Made by a program: the position numbers and the translations under genes. DNA of 64,000 nucleotides, from NCBI RefSeq assembly GCF_014647515.1, contig NZ_BMPI01000020.1, positions 19,352 to 83,351 of the forward strand. Reading direction: 5' to 3'. The notes under the pieces are model-generated. The model worked only from the letters and a program-made list of their open reading frames with translations. It searched no databases and was not told the origin of the DNA. This DNA comes from Dactylosporangium sucinum (GTDB taxonomy: Bacteria > Actinomycetota > Actinomycetes > Mycobacteriales > Micromonosporaceae). Shown piece after piece: positions 18,002-26,785 of this stretch. Within the stretch, counting starts at the first letter, position 1; each line of letters begins with the position of its first letter.

Positions 18002-18653
18002 GGTACGACTCCCACAGGTCGCAGTAGATGACGTCATCGGACTCGGCGTCCTTGCCCCACAGCGCCCTCGCCGCAAACGCGACGGTGTAGCAAGGCTCCG
18101 GCGCGGGCCCTCTGCCGGCCGCAACGGCATCGGCGAACTGAAAAACGCCTCTGACGAGCGCGACTGATCCCACGCGGCTGCGGACGTACCGCGGGGCACG
18201 CGTGTGCCCCGTCGGACAGTTACTCAACACGCGAACCGGCTGCCCTGGCGCGAAGCGAACCCCCTCCGTCCCGGCGGGATGGGCCAGTTGAGCTCCCTGT
18301 TTCATGCCGCCGACCAGCGCCGCCGAGCTGGTCGGCGGATGGGCTGCCCCATCGATATCAAACTTCTTCTCCCCCGTGTCGAGCTCCTCCTGGCTGACTA
18401 GCCCGGCCTGCTTCAGCAACTCGCCCGTTGCCACTGCCCATTTCTCGAAGTAGTCCATGCTCAGATAGTCAATCGCGTCCAGGCGTTCGATTTCTTGACG
18501 GTGCTGGTCCGCCACGAACGGCGTCGGACCTGCCAGCGCCTGGGCGAGCGCGAAGGAGCGACGCTCCCAATCCGCCTTGAAGACATACTCTCCCTGCTTG
18601 ATTGGGATCGGCCCGAACCCGTGCATTCCCCCTAGATCATGGATGCCGTCCAC
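17988..18653 (-). CDS. nthB: Nitrile hydratase subunit beta
   Basis: A 221-residue beta subunit. It opens with VDGIHDLGGMHGFGPI, the family's invariant start (normally MDGIHD, here a GTG start read as Met). FKADWERRSFALAQAL follows, then the C-terminal SH3-like barrel with RFAPGQPVRVLS, GHTRAPRYVRSRVG and CYTVAFAARALWG. Beta contributes the two arginines contacting the metal-site cysteines in alpha; RAPRYVR is a candidate for one. The GTG at 18653 follows a G-rich ribosome-binding site (AAGGGGGAG). It lies 36 nt after alpha, in the alpha-beta order usual for iron-type clusters; most cobalt-type operons have beta first, so the order here is noteworthy. Confidence 0.94.
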   Translation of the reverse strand: MDGIHDLGGMHGFGPIPIKQGEYVFKADWERRSFALAQALAGPTPFVADQHRQEIERLDAIDYLSMDYFEKWAVATGELLKQAGLVSQEELDTGEKKFDIDGAAHPPTSSAALVGGMKQGAQLAHPAGTEGVRFAPGQPVRVLSNCPTGHTRAPRYVRSRVGSVALVRGVFQFADAVAAGRGPAPEPCYTVAFAARALWGKDAESDDVIYCDLWESYLEPA

Positions 18654-18689
18654 CTCTCCCCCTTTCTGTGCTTTGGGTCCCAAACCGGT

Positions 18690-19319
18690 CTAGACCCGTG
18701 CCGTGCCGATCATTCCGTTGCGGGTCACCAGATCTGCCAGCTCACGGGACGACATGTTTTCCGTCCCTGCCGGCCTCTGCGGAAGTACCATGTAGCGTAT
18801 TTCCGCGGTGCTGTCCCACACCCTTACCTCGGTACTCACGGGGATTTCGAGCCCAAATTCGGCCAGGACCGCGCGCGGCTCACGAACCACGCGAGAGCGA
18901 TAGGCCGCACTCTTGTACCACGCCGGCGGCAGGCCGAGCACCGGCCATGGATAACAGGAGCACAGCGTGCAGACGATCACGTTGTGAACGAGGTCGGTGT
19001 TCTCGACCACGTGCATGTGTTCACCTTGGTAACCGGTGAACCCCATCGAATGAATGGCCTCGGTCCCGTCCTCCAGCAGCCACACCTTGAACGCCGGGTC
19101 CGTCCACGCCCGGGCGACAACGGCCGCACCGTTTCGAGGGCCGACCTCCCGTTCGTAATACTCGACGACACTGTCAAGCGCTTCCGGGTCAACCAACCCC
19201 TTGGCGATCATCAGCTCCTCCAGAGCACGCACGCGCAACGCGGCACCCATCTCCAGAGGATCATGACTGTGACCCGCATGACCATCGGCATCACGATGGT
19301 CATGCCCCTGCTCCGTCAT
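18690..19319 (-). CDS. nthA: Nitrile hydratase subunit alpha, cobalt-type
   Basis: The 209-residue catalytic alpha subunit, which hydrates nitriles to amides. The metal-binding claw is VCTLCSC with Cys117, Cys120 and Cys122; threonine between the first two cysteines marks the cobalt type (iron types have serine, CSLCSC). GEHMHVVENTDLVHNVIV precedes it, and YPWPVLGLPPAWYKSAAYR follows. The ATG at 19319 (GAGGAAG upstream) is preferred over an in-frame start at 19397, which would run into the upstream gene. An N-terminal tail (residues 1-20) is unusually rich in histidine and aspartate and may bind metal. No cobalt permease gene lies in the operon. Confidence 0.95.
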   Translation of the reverse strand: MTEQGHDHRDADGHAGHSHDPLEMGAALRVRALEELMIAKGLVDPEALDSVVEYYEREVGPRNGAAVVARAWTDPAFKVWLLEDGTEAIHSMGFTGYQGEHMHVVENTDLVHNVIVCTLCSCYPWPVLGLPPAWYKSAAYRSRVVREPRAVLAEFGLEIPVSTEVRVWDSTAEIRYMVLPQRPAGTENMSSRELADLVTRNGMIGTARV

Positions 19320-19347
19320 CGGCTTCCTCACACCCGCTTCCTCACGG

Positions 19348-20604
19348 TCAGCCGGCAGCCATTCGCCGCACCGCGCCAAGAAGGACGCTCGCGCCATGTT
19401 CCGCCTGCTCTTTTGTAATGCTTTCAGCTTCGTTGTGGCTCAGCCCGCCTGCACAGGGAACAAATATCATCGAGGTGGGTACGCGCAACGCCACGTAGCA
19501 GGAGTCGTGGCCGGCACCGGAGACGATGCGCTGCCGGGAAAACCCGAGGTCGGCCGTCGCGGCCTCGACGGCCGCAATGCATCCCGCGTCGAAAGCGACT
19601 GGCGGCGAGTCGTTGTCCACAGCGATGGAGCTGGTGACTCCCAGCGCGTCAGCCTCGGCCGCCACGATGTCGCGAACCGCGTGGTCCATCTGCTCCAGCG
19701 ACTCCAGCTCCGGGTGACGGAGGTCGAGCGTGCACCAGAGACGCTCGGGGATGGTGTTAGGACTCACCGGCTCGGAGCCGAACTGGGCAAAGGTGCCACG
19801 TCCCCACGGGGCGTACGACTCCACCATCGCGTAGACCCGCTCCACAATACGGGCGATCGCCCGCGCCGGGTCGCGCCGGCCCAGCATGGGCGTCGGGCCC
19901 GCGTGCGCCGGGAAGCCACCGAGCTCGATTGTGAACCAGCGGAACCCTTGCACGCCCGTCACTACCCCGATCTGGAGGCCTTCGCTCTCCAGGATCGGGC
20001 CCTGCTCGATGTGCAGCTCGAAGGCGGCGGCGGTGGGCATGGGTCGCGCCGGACGCGTCCCAGCCCAACCGAGGCGGTTGAGCTCGTCACCAACGGCGAC
20101 GCCGTGGACGTCGGTCAAGGCGAGCGCCTGCGCCGGTGGAAGCTTGCCGGCCCACACGGCCGAGCCCATCATCGAGTACGGAAAGCGCGATCCCTCTTCG
20201 TTGGCCCATACGACGAGGTCGATCGGCGCCTCGGTGACGACGTTGAGGTCGTTGAGACGTTCGATCACCTCCAACCCGCCGAGCACTCCGTAGATGCCGT
20301 CGAAGCGGCCGCCCGTGGGCTGGGTGTCGAGGTGACTGCCGATCAGCACCGCCGGTTTGGCGGGGTCGCGGCCGGGCCGACGCACGAACAGGTTCCCGAT
20401 CTCGTCCATCTCGTGGCTGCAGCCGGCGTCGGTCGTCCACTTGAGAAACAGTGCGCGACCGGCCGCGTCATCATCGCTGAGGGCCTGCCGGTTGTTGCCG
20501 CCGTTGGGAGTGGCGGCAACCTCGGCCATCGTCATCAGCCGGCTCCAGAGCCGGTCGGCGTTCACCCGATCCACCGAGGTGGGGCTGGAGTCGAGCGAGG
20601 TCAT
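19348..20604 (-). CDS. M20-family amidohydrolase (allantoate amidohydrolase/N-carbamoyl-L-amino-acid hydrolase type)
   Basis: A 418-residue di-metal M20 hydrolase. Motifs in order are GSHLDTQPTGGRFDGIYG (metal-binding His and Asp), WANEEGSRF (catalytic Glu pair), FELHIEQGP (metal His), GFPAHAGPTPM (dimer-interface His), GAGHDSCYVA, and the C-terminal GLSHNEAE metal histidine. These enzymes cleave carbamoyl or ureido groups, releasing ammonia. In this operon the enzyme lies between the amidase and nitrile hydratase, so it may use a carbamoyl or ureido compound brought in by the ABC transporter. The exact substrate cannot be read. Confidence 0.88.
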   Translation of the reverse strand: MTSLDSSPTSVDRVNADRLWSRLMTMAEVAATPNGGNNRQALSDDDAAGRALFLKWTTDAGCSHEMDEIGNLFVRRPGRDPAKPAVLIGSHLDTQPTGGRFDGIYGVLGGLEVIERLNDLNVVTEAPIDLVVWANEEGSRFPYSMMGSAVWAGKLPPAQALALTDVHGVAVGDELNRLGWAGTRPARPMPTAAAFELHIEQGPILESEGLQIGVVTGVQGFRWFTIELGGFPAHAGPTPMLGRRDPARAIARIVERVYAMVESYAPWGRGTFAQFGSEPVSPNTIPERLWCTLDLRHPELESLEQMDHAVRDIVAAEADALGVTSSIAVDNDSPPVAFDAGCIAAVEAATADLGFSRQRIVSGAGHDSCYVALRVPTSMIFVPCAGGLSHNEAESITKEQAEHGASVLLGAVRRMAAG

Positions 20605-20680
20605 GTCACCGGTCCAATCCGTGAGAATGTGTATGAAGCACCCGATGCCGTCCTGGATGTTTCGTTGTCTGTCTGCGATG

Positions 20681-21994
20681 TCACAGCGCCTCGATAATCT
20701 CCTCGACCCGGGCCGCGGCGGCCAGGAGGAGGTCGTCCTCGCCTTGAGCCGCTGCGAGCTGGATGCCCACGGGAAGGCCGTCTCCGCGCAGCGGCACGGT
20801 GATGGCCGGCGCTCCGAGATCGTTGAACAGCGCGGTGTACCAGATACTCCCGTCCAACCGGTCGACGGTTTCCCCGGTGCCGAGTGTCATCGATGTGTCC
20901 GTGACGAGCGGTGCCGTTGTCGGCGTCGTCGGCAAAAGGACCAGGTCGATCTCGTCCAGTAGTGCGGCGAACTCGAGTTTCAGGCGCTCCCTCTCTCGCA
21001 GCGCGGAGATGTAGCTGCCGGCGCCCATCTGCAGCCCGGTCTCTATGACGGCACGCGCTTCGGCGCCGTGGCGGGATAAGCCCTCATATTGGCCGGAATG
21101 GTAGGTGGCCGCCTCGGCGGCGGCGATGGCGTAGTGGCTGCGGAGTACCCGCCGCACGTCTGGGAGGTACGTGTTCTTGATCTCAACGCCCGCCGCGGAC
21201 AGCGCGGCGGCCGTTCTGGTGAGTGCTTCGAGAACGGGAGGGGTGGCGTGGGACAGGTAGTCCGCGTCGGGCACACCGATCCGTAGCTCACCCAGGTGAC
21301 GCGGCCAGTACCGGCGACGCGTCGGCGTCGCCGGGCGGTGGAGCGGCCGCGTGGTCCGGCATGCGTCGAAAACGGTCGCGATCATCCTGACGCCGCATCC
21401 AAGGAAGCCGACATGGTCGAGGCTCCATGACAGCGGGATCACACCGTCGACGGGCACCGCGCCGTAGGACGGTTTGAAACCGACCACACCGCAGTACGAT
21501 GCCGGGATCCGGACGCTGCCACCGGTGTCGGTTCCGACAGCGACGCAGTATCGACCGGAAGCCACGGCCAAGGCGGCACCGCCGCTGGAACCGCCGACGG
21601 TGCGGCTCGGGTCGTAGGGGTTCACCATTCCGGGCCCCGATGTGGTGAACGCGAACTCGTCCAGCGTCGTCTTCATCGAGACGTCGGCTCCGGCTCTGCG
21701 CAGGCTGGCCACGGCGGCGGCATCAGTAGCCGACGGCGTGGTCGGTGTGGCCAGGGAACCGGCCCGGGTCGGCCAACCGGCGACGTCGATGTTGTCTTTC
21801 ACCGGTATGGACAAGCCATCGAGCGGGCGTCGCGGTGACGGTGGCTTCGGTTGCTGGCCAGGCTCTGTGACGGACCCTGCCGGGTGGGCTACGAAGCCGG
21901 GCAGGTTTGCCCCGCCGGCGATCGCGCGATCGCGGTGAACGCAGTTGCAGCCCGGACTCTGCCGTACCGCGGACTTGGATTGGGGGGTGGACAT
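20681..21994 (-). CDS. Amidase (amidase-signature family)
   Basis: A 437-residue amidase-signature enzyme that hydrolyses amides to acids and ammonia, the step after nitrile hydratase. The Ser-cisSer-Lys triad is visible: Lys66 in SIPVKDNID, the cis-serine in VGGSSGGAAL, and nucleophile Ser160 in GTDTGGSVRIPAS. The ATG at 21994 lies 2 nt after the preceding ATPase stop. An earlier in-frame start at 22090 would add an arginine-rich tail inside the ATPase gene and is rejected. Length is slightly short for the family (450-500), with the core complete. Confidence 0.92.
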   Translation of the reverse strand: MSTPQSKSAVRQSPGCNCVHRDRAIAGGANLPGFVAHPAGSVTEPGQQPKPPSPRRPLDGLSIPVKDNIDVAGWPTRAGSLATPTTPSATDAAAVASLRRAGADVSMKTTLDEFAFTTSGPGMVNPYDPSRTVGGSSGGAALAVASGRYCVAVGTDTGGSVRIPASYCGVVGFKPSYGAVPVDGVIPLSWSLDHVGFLGCGVRMIATVFDACRTTRPLHRPATPTRRRYWPRHLGELRIGVPDADYLSHATPPVLEALTRTAAALSAAGVEIKNTYLPDVRRVLRSHYAIAAAEAATYHSGQYEGLSRHGAEARAVIETGLQMGAGSYISALRERERLKLEFAALLDEIDLVLLPTTPTTAPLVTDTSMTLGTGETVDRLDGSIWYTALFNDLGAPAITVPLRGDGLPVGIQLAAAQGEDDLLLAAAARVEEIIEAL

Positions 21995-21996
21995 GG

Positions 21997-22695
21997 CTAG
22001 ACGCCGAGGAATCGGCTGACGAGTGCGGTGTTGGCGAGTTCGGGGGCGTCGCAGGTGTGGACGACTGTGCCTTTCTCGATGAATAGGCACCGTTGGGCGA
22101 AGCGCCTTGCCGCGTCGAGGTTCTGTTCGATGAGCAGTACGGCCATGCGGTGGTCGGTGGCCAGTGACTTGAGCCGGTCGGTGATGGCGGTGACGAGGTT
22201 GGGCTGGATGCCTTCGGATGGTTCGTCGAGGATCAGCACGGACGGCCGGCCGACGAGCGCCCGACCGATCGCGAGTTGTTGTTGCTCGCCCCCCGACAGG
22301 GTCCCCGCGGCTTGATTGCGGCGTTGGCGCAGGACCGGGAAGTAGTCGTAGATGTCATCGGAGATGGTCTTGGATTTGGGGCGGGAGCCGTGCAGGCCGA
22401 TCCGGAGGTTCTCTTCGACTGTCAGGCGAGGGAAGAGTCCTCGGCCTTGTGGTACGTAGCCGATACCTGCCCAGGTTCGGCGATATGCGGGCAACGAGGT
22501 GATGTTCGCTCCGTCGAGATACACCGAACCGGATCCGGTGGGCAGCAAGCCGACGATCGTCTTGGCCAGGGTCGTCTTCCCCATACCGTTGCGGCCGAGC
22601 ACGACGACACGTTCACCGGCCTGGACGCAGACGTCGACGCCGTTGAGTACTCTGACCCTGTTGTAGCCGGAGACGACGCGATCGACCCTAAGCAT
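21997..22695 (-). CDS. Branched-chain/urea/amide-type ABC transporter ATPase (LivF/UrtE-like)
   Basis: A 232-residue ABC ATPase. Walker A is GRNGMGKTT, the signature LSGGEQQQ, and Walker B VLILDEPSEGIQP with the LivF-type SEGIQP extension. YVPQGRGLFPRLTVEENL is the Q-loop region typical of LivF/UrtE. The N-terminal GVDVCVQAGERVVVLG and the UrtE-like GKTTL(A)KT stretch favour a urea or short-chain amide system over branched-chain amino acids. It overlaps the preceding ATPase gene by 8 nt. It powers uptake through the two permeases. Confidence 0.92.
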   Translation of the reverse strand: MLRVDRVVSGYNRVRVLNGVDVCVQAGERVVVLGRNGMGKTTLAKTIVGLLPTGSGSVYLDGANITSLPAYRRTWAGIGYVPQGRGLFPRLTVEENLRIGLHGSRPKSKTISDDIYDYFPVLRQRRNQAAGTLSGGEQQQLAIGRALVGRPSVLILDEPSEGIQPNLVTAITDRLKSLATDHRMAVLLIEQNLDAARRFAQRCLFIEKGTVVHTCDAPELANTALVSRFLGV

Positions 22696-23431
22696 GGGTG
22701 TTCCTTCCGAGGTAGATGTCTCGCACGACCGCGTCGTCCTCGATGTCTTCCATCGTCCCCTGCCGGAGCACGGCGCCTTGGTGGAGCACGATGATGTGGC
22801 CGCCGAGGCTACGGATGAAGCTCATGTCGTGCTCGATGACCACGGCCGCGCAGTGGGCAGAGATCTCCTTGATCAGCCGCGCCGTGTGCTCCGACTCGTC
22901 CGGGCCGAGACCGGCGGCTGGTTCGTCGAGCAGTAGGAACTTTGGTCTGCCCAGGAACGCCATCCCGATTTCCAGCCACTGGCGCTCGCCGTGCGAGAGT
23001 TCGGCGGCCGGCCGCTGCTTCTTGCCGGAGAGCTGGAGCAGGTCGGTGACGTCGTCGATGGCCCAGCCGTCGCCGTCACCGGGCTCGTGACGCTGCCGAG
23101 GCGCCCGAGCAGCGACCTTGAGGTTGTCACCGACGCTCAGCCCGGGAAATACTGTGGGGACCTGGAACTTGCGGATGATGCCCATCCGGGCGATCGACAC
23201 CGGCGACGCGCCGGTGATGTCGCGGCCCTGGAAGAGAACCCGCCCTTCGGTGGGCTTGACCAGGCCGCTGAACACATTGAAGACGGTAGTTTTGCCCGCT
23301 CCGTTGGGGCCGATCAACGAGCTGATTGGTGCGGCGCCGAACTCGACCGAGAGCCGGTTGAGGACGGTCAAGCCGCCGAACTTGACCGTCACGTTGTCAA
23401 GCCGCAGGGAGGACGATTGCTGCGCGGTCAT
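22688..23431 (-). CDS. Branched-chain/urea/amide-type ABC transporter ATPase (LivG/UrtD-like)
   Basis: A 247-residue ATPase. Walker A is GPNGAGKTTVFNVFSGL, the signature LSHGERQWLEIGMA, and Walker B FLLLDEPAAGLGPDE. The LSHGERQWLEIGMAL form of the signature is typical of UrtD rather than LivG. The ATG at 23431 overlaps the permease stop (ATGA). A much longer open frame upstream in this reading frame is antisense to real permease sequence and is rejected. Partner of the adjacent LivF/UrtE-like ATPase. Confidence 0.93.
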   Translation of the reverse strand: MTAQQSSSLRLDNVTVKFGGLTVLNRLSVEFGAAPISSLIGPNGAGKTTVFNVFSGLVKPTEGRVLFQGRDITGASPVSIARMGIIRKFQVPTVFPGLSVGDNLKVAARAPRQRHEPGDGDGWAIDDVTDLLQLSGKKQRPAAELSHGERQWLEIGMAFLGRPKFLLLDEPAAGLGPDESEHTARLIKEISAHCAAVVIEHDMSFIRSLGGHIIVLHQGAVLRQGTMEDIEDDAVVRDIYLGRNTHA

Positions 23432-24474
23432 CTGGCTTCCCGTTTGGTGGCGTAAGTGGTGAGTCGACGTCGTAGGTTGGTGAATGCGCCGATGATGCCG
23501 GCGGGGAAGAACAGCACGACGGCGACGAAGACGAGTCCCACGACGAGTGGCCACGACGACTGCAGCAGGGTGGAGGCCTGGTCGTTGAGGATCCGCATGA
23601 AGGCGGTCCCGATCAGGGCTCCGGCGATGTGGTTGCGTCCCCCGATCGCGACCCAGGTGAGGATCTCGATCGACAGCAGCGATCCGACCATGTCCGGGGC
23701 AGCGATGAGGCTGACCGAGGCGTAGGCGCCGCCGGCCAGTCCCGCGAGCGCGGCGGACAGGGTGAGCACCCCGGTGAGGTAGAGGGAGGTGTTGTAGCCA
23801 AGGAACTTCGCTCGATTCTCGTCTTCGCGGATGGCCTCCAGCACCAGCCCGAAGGAGCTGAACCGGACCAGCGTGGCGATGATCAGCCCGAGCAGGAGGA
23901 AAATCAGGGCACCGTAGTAGGGGCCCTGCCCGGTGCTGAAGTCGAGCTTGAACGCCCCGAACTGCAGGATGAGGCCGTTGATGCCGGTGAGTCCGGAGTC
24001 GCCGCCGGTGACTGACTGCCAGGAGATGGCGACCTGGTAGGTGATCAGGACGAACGCCAGGGTGACGATGCTGAAGTAGGCGCCGCGGACACCGCCGAAG
24101 AACAGGAAATAGCCCATCAACAACGCGATGGCACTGGGAATCAGCACCGCGACGCAGATAGCCAGCCAACCACCCGCACTGTCTCGGCTGCTGACATACC
24201 CATACGCGTAGGCTCCGATACCGAAGAACGCGGCTTGGCCGAAGCTCAGCTGTCCAGCCCGCCCCCACAACAACTGCAGACTGACCGCGACGAGGGCGAA
24301 CGCGACGATCTGCGTCGCCAGGATGAGGTGGAACGCACCGATCAGCGACGGCAGCACCACCAATCCGACCGCCAGAACCCCGATCCCGCCAAACGCCCTG
24401 ACCAGTCCTCGCTTGCCGCCCGCCGCCATGGCTGGGCCACGTTCGCTTGGGATAACTGCAGTCGGCGTTCTCAT
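23428..24474 (-). CDS. ABC transporter permease (LivM/UrtC-like)
   Basis: A 348-residue inner-membrane permease with about nine to ten TM helices. The family motif is LLWGRAGQLSFGQAAFFGIGA near residue 70, followed by the EAA-like loop EAIREDENRAKFLGYN and the C-terminal LLLGL..FFPAGIIG region. It heterodimerises with the LivH/UrtB-like permease. Start and stop overlap the neighbouring genes by 4 nt each, so all transporter genes are translationally coupled. Confidence 0.92.
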   Translation of the reverse strand: MRTPTAVIPSERGPAMAAGGKRGLVRAFGGIGVLAVGLVVLPSLIGAFHLILATQIVAFALVAVSLQLLWGRAGQLSFGQAAFFGIGAYAYGYVSSRDSAGGWLAICVAVLIPSAIALLMGYFLFFGGVRGAYFSIVTLAFVLITYQVAISWQSVTGGDSGLTGINGLILQFGAFKLDFSTGQGPYYGALIFLLLGLIIATLVRFSSFGLVLEAIREDENRAKFLGYNTSLYLTGVLTLSAALAGLAGGAYASVSLIAAPDMVGSLLSIEILTWVAIGGRNHIAGALIGTAFMRILNDQASTLLQSSWPLVVGLVFVAVVLFFPAGIIGAFTNLRRRLTTYATKREAR

Positions 24475-25442
24475 GCCACACGTACCTTCGGCTCGGACAC
24501 GAGGCCCTGGGGACGGATACGGATGAGCATGATCGCCAGCACGAGCACGCCGGCGCGCGCCACGGTCTGCGGGATGTACTCACCCAGAAAGATCTCAAGG
24601 CCGCCCATGAACAGCGCACCCAACACCGCGCCCACCAGCCGGCCCGACCCGCCGATGATGACCGCGATAAAGGCCGGCCCGATATAGAAGGTGCCCATCT
24701 GCGGCAGGACGACGGCACTTGGGGCGACCAGGCACCCCGCGAGCGCTGCCAGAGCGGCACCCAGGCCGAACGCAAGCCGGTTGTACCGGCCGGCATGTAC
24801 ACCGCTGGTCAGCGCCGACTCACGGTTCTGCAGGATCGCCCGCACCACCAGGCCGAACGAACTGCGCGAGAAGAACGCGAGCGCGGCGCAGATCGCGACC
24901 ACCGCCAGACCGATCACGACCAGCCGGAACACCGGATAGGTGTAGCCAAGGACATGCACCGTTCCATGGACCGGCGCGGCCACCGACCTCGGACCCACGC
25001 CGAACGTCAGCCGCAACAACTCCTGAATCACCAGTCCGAGACCAAGCGTGACCAAGATTGCGTCGAGCGGACGCTGCGTGAGCCGACTGATCAACGCCCA
25101 CTCCAGCACCATCCCCACGACCAGGCCCACACCGCACGCCACGGGCAGAGCGCCCCAGTACGGCAAACCCAACTCGGTAAGCAACACCGCCGTGTAAGCG
25201 CCAATCGCAACAAGCTCACCATGCGCCATGTTGATCACGCCCAGCAGGCCATAGATCACGCCCAGCCCTAGCGCGACCACGGCGAGAACGCTGACCAGAT
25301 AGGCGCTGTTCAAAACAATGGAAGAGACGATTTCCATATCGGGGGTGGAACCTCTCTGCGGCGCCACCGCATCGTGGCCGCGCGCTCGTTGTGCCCGCGT
25401 TTGCTGCGTTGCCGACGCCGAGCCGTTGACCTGGACCGACAT
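24471..25442 (-). CDS. ABC transporter permease (LivH/UrtB-like)
   Basis: A LivH/UrtB-type permease. The core has GVIYGLLGVINMAHGELVAIG (family signature), ILVTLGLGLVIQELL, and RAILQNRESALTSGVHAGRY, the coupling loop. TM helices run through the rest of the protein to the C-terminus. As drawn it has 323 residues; a second in-frame ATG at 25337 gives 288 residues, starts right before the first TM and fits the family better, but neither start has a strong ribosome-binding site. The extra 35 residues are low-complexity. It stands first among the transporter genes after the binding protein, 71 nt from its stop if the longer form is used. Confidence 0.9.
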   Translation of the reverse strand: MSVQVNGSASATQQTRAQRARGHDAVAPQRGSTPDMEIVSSIVLNSAYLVSVLAVVALGLGVIYGLLGVINMAHGELVAIGAYTAVLLTELGLPYWGALPVACGVGLVVGMVLEWALISRLTQRPLDAILVTLGLGLVIQELLRLTFGVGPRSVAAPVHGTVHVLGYTYPVFRLVVIGLAVVAICAALAFFSRSSFGLVVRAILQNRESALTSGVHAGRYNRLAFGLGAALAALAGCLVAPSAVVLPQMGTFYIGPAFIAVIIGGSGRLVGAVLGALFMGGLEIFLGEYIPQTVARAGVLVLAIMLIRIRPQGLVSEPKVRVA

Positions 25443-25513
25443 CGTGGTCGGGTGACCGAAGTGCCGGTCCAGAGCCGGACGGCTCGTCGTCGACGCGAAG
25501 CAGCTCGATGTGT

Positions 25514-26785
25514 CTAGCCGAGGTTGCAGCCGGTCACGCGGGGCGTGACGTTCTGCTGGTCAGCGATGATTTTGATCTTGCCGGCCGGTTGGACCTCGGC
25601 GATGTAGTTGCTGGAGATGGTGTGCTGGGTGGCCGGGTCGATGGCGATGGAGCCACTGGGCGCCTCGAACTTGGCCTTGCCCAGCTGCGGCAGCCACTTC
25701 TCGGGCTCGGTCGCTCCGCCGGCGGCCTCGATAGCGCCCTTCAGCAGGTATACCGCGTTGTATGCCGCCTCGGCGATCGCGTCGATCGGTCCGTCACCGT
25801 ACGCCGCCTTGTAGGCGGCGAGGAAGTCCTGGTTCTGCTTGCGGTCGATCGACATGAAGTACGCCTGTGACGTGATCGCGCCGACCCCGAGCCCGGGGTT
25901 CTCCTGGGCGTACAGGTCGTCGAAGTTGATCCCCGCCAGCCGCACTCCCTGCGGCTTGAACTGCTCCCACTGCTTGAGGAACGTCGTGAAATCGCCGCCG
26001 GCGAGCGTGGTCCAACAGATCTCGGGTTTGAGCGTCTCGAGCTTCTTGAACACCGGACCGAAGTCGTTGGTGCCGAACGGGTAGAAGTCCTTGGACAAGA
26101 CCCTGCCACCCTCGGCGGCCACGAGCTTCTCCAACACCTCGGTCGTGCCCCGGGGCCAGATGTAGTCCGAGCCGATGACCGAGTAGCTCTTGCCCACGTT
26201 CTTGGTCAGCCACGGCACGAGCGGCTCGATCTGCTGGTTCGGGACCTGACCGGTGCAGATGAGGTACGGGTCGCACGCCTTGGCACCCGACGCCGCGCCC
26301 TCGTAGTAGGTCGTGTAGAGCAGCGGCACCTTGTGCTTCGGCAGCACGGTCAACGCCGCCTCCCGCTCCACACTGGTGATCAGACCCACCACCGCGACGA
26401 CCTTGTCCTGCAACGCCAGCTTGTTCGCCTTCGCGATCGTGGTATTCGGGTTCGTCGCGTCGTCCTCCTTGACGAACGTGACCTTACGCCCGGCGATACC
26501 ACCAGCCGCGTTGATCTGGTTGACCGCAAGCTCGAAACAATGGAACTGCGTCTCACCGAAAATCGTCGCGAGCCCCGTAAACGCCGTGATGAACCCGAGC
26601 TTGATCTCGCCCTTCTCCCCCGCGGAGGCGCCCGCTGGACCGTCGTCCTTGCCGCACCCCGCAAGGCCGCCGCCAAGCAACGCGGCCGCCCCGAACCCAA
26701 GACCGGCCTGCAGCATCCGCCGCCGACCCACCCGATACTCCGAACCGCTGCCTAGCTGCGGCGAATCCACCGTGCCATCACTCAT
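25514..26785 (-). CDS. Urea/amide-type solute-binding lipoprotein (UrtA/AmiC-like)
   Basis: A 423-residue type I periplasmic-binding protein. The N-terminus is a twin-arginine-like lipoprotein signal (RVGRRRMLQAGLGFGAAALL followed by lipobox LAGC). The mature part has IKLGFITAFTGLATIFGE, AVNQINAAGGIAGRKV and GSDYIWPRGTTEVLE; the SDYIWPR element is typical of urea/amide-binding UrtA/AmiC/FmdD proteins. The ATG at 26785 (GGAG 8 nt upstream) is preferred over a longer frame from 26899. It is the first gene of the nitrile operon; the operator at 26989-27004 lies 203 nt upstream. Likely ligands are short amides, urea or related compounds. Confidence 0.9.
   Translation of the reverse strand: MSDGTVDSPQLGSGSEYRVGRRRMLQAGLGFGAAALLGGGLAGCGKDDGPAGASAGEKGEIKLGFITAFTGLATIFGETQFHCFELAVNQINAAGGIAGRKVTFVKEDDATNPNTTIAKANKLALQDKVVAVVGLITSVEREAALTVLPKHKVPLLYTTYYEGAASGAKACDPYLICTGQVPNQQIEPLVPWLTKNVGKSYSVIGSDYIWPRGTTEVLEKLVAAEGGRVLSKDFYPFGTNDFGPVFKKLETLKPEICWTTLAGGDFTTFLKQWEQFKPQGVRLAGINFDDLYAQENPGLGVGAITSQAYFMSIDRKQNQDFLAAYKAAYGDGPIDAIAEAAYNAVYLLKGAIEAAGGATEPEKWLPQLGKAKFEAPSGSIAIDPATQHTISSNYIAEVQPAGKIKIIADQQNVTPRVTGCNLG

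Noticed and set aside
23432..24802. N-terminal extension of the LivG-like ATPase to 704 residues
   Set aside because: The added 450 residues are an out-of-frame reading of the two permease genes; the real start is the ATG at 23431 overlapping the permease stop.
25440..25513. Imperfect hairpin (CCGGTCC...GGACGG) after the solute-binding-protein gene as an internal terminator
   Set aside because: The stem is bulged and the permease genes following need transcription from upstream; at most an attenuator as in other binding-protein operons.
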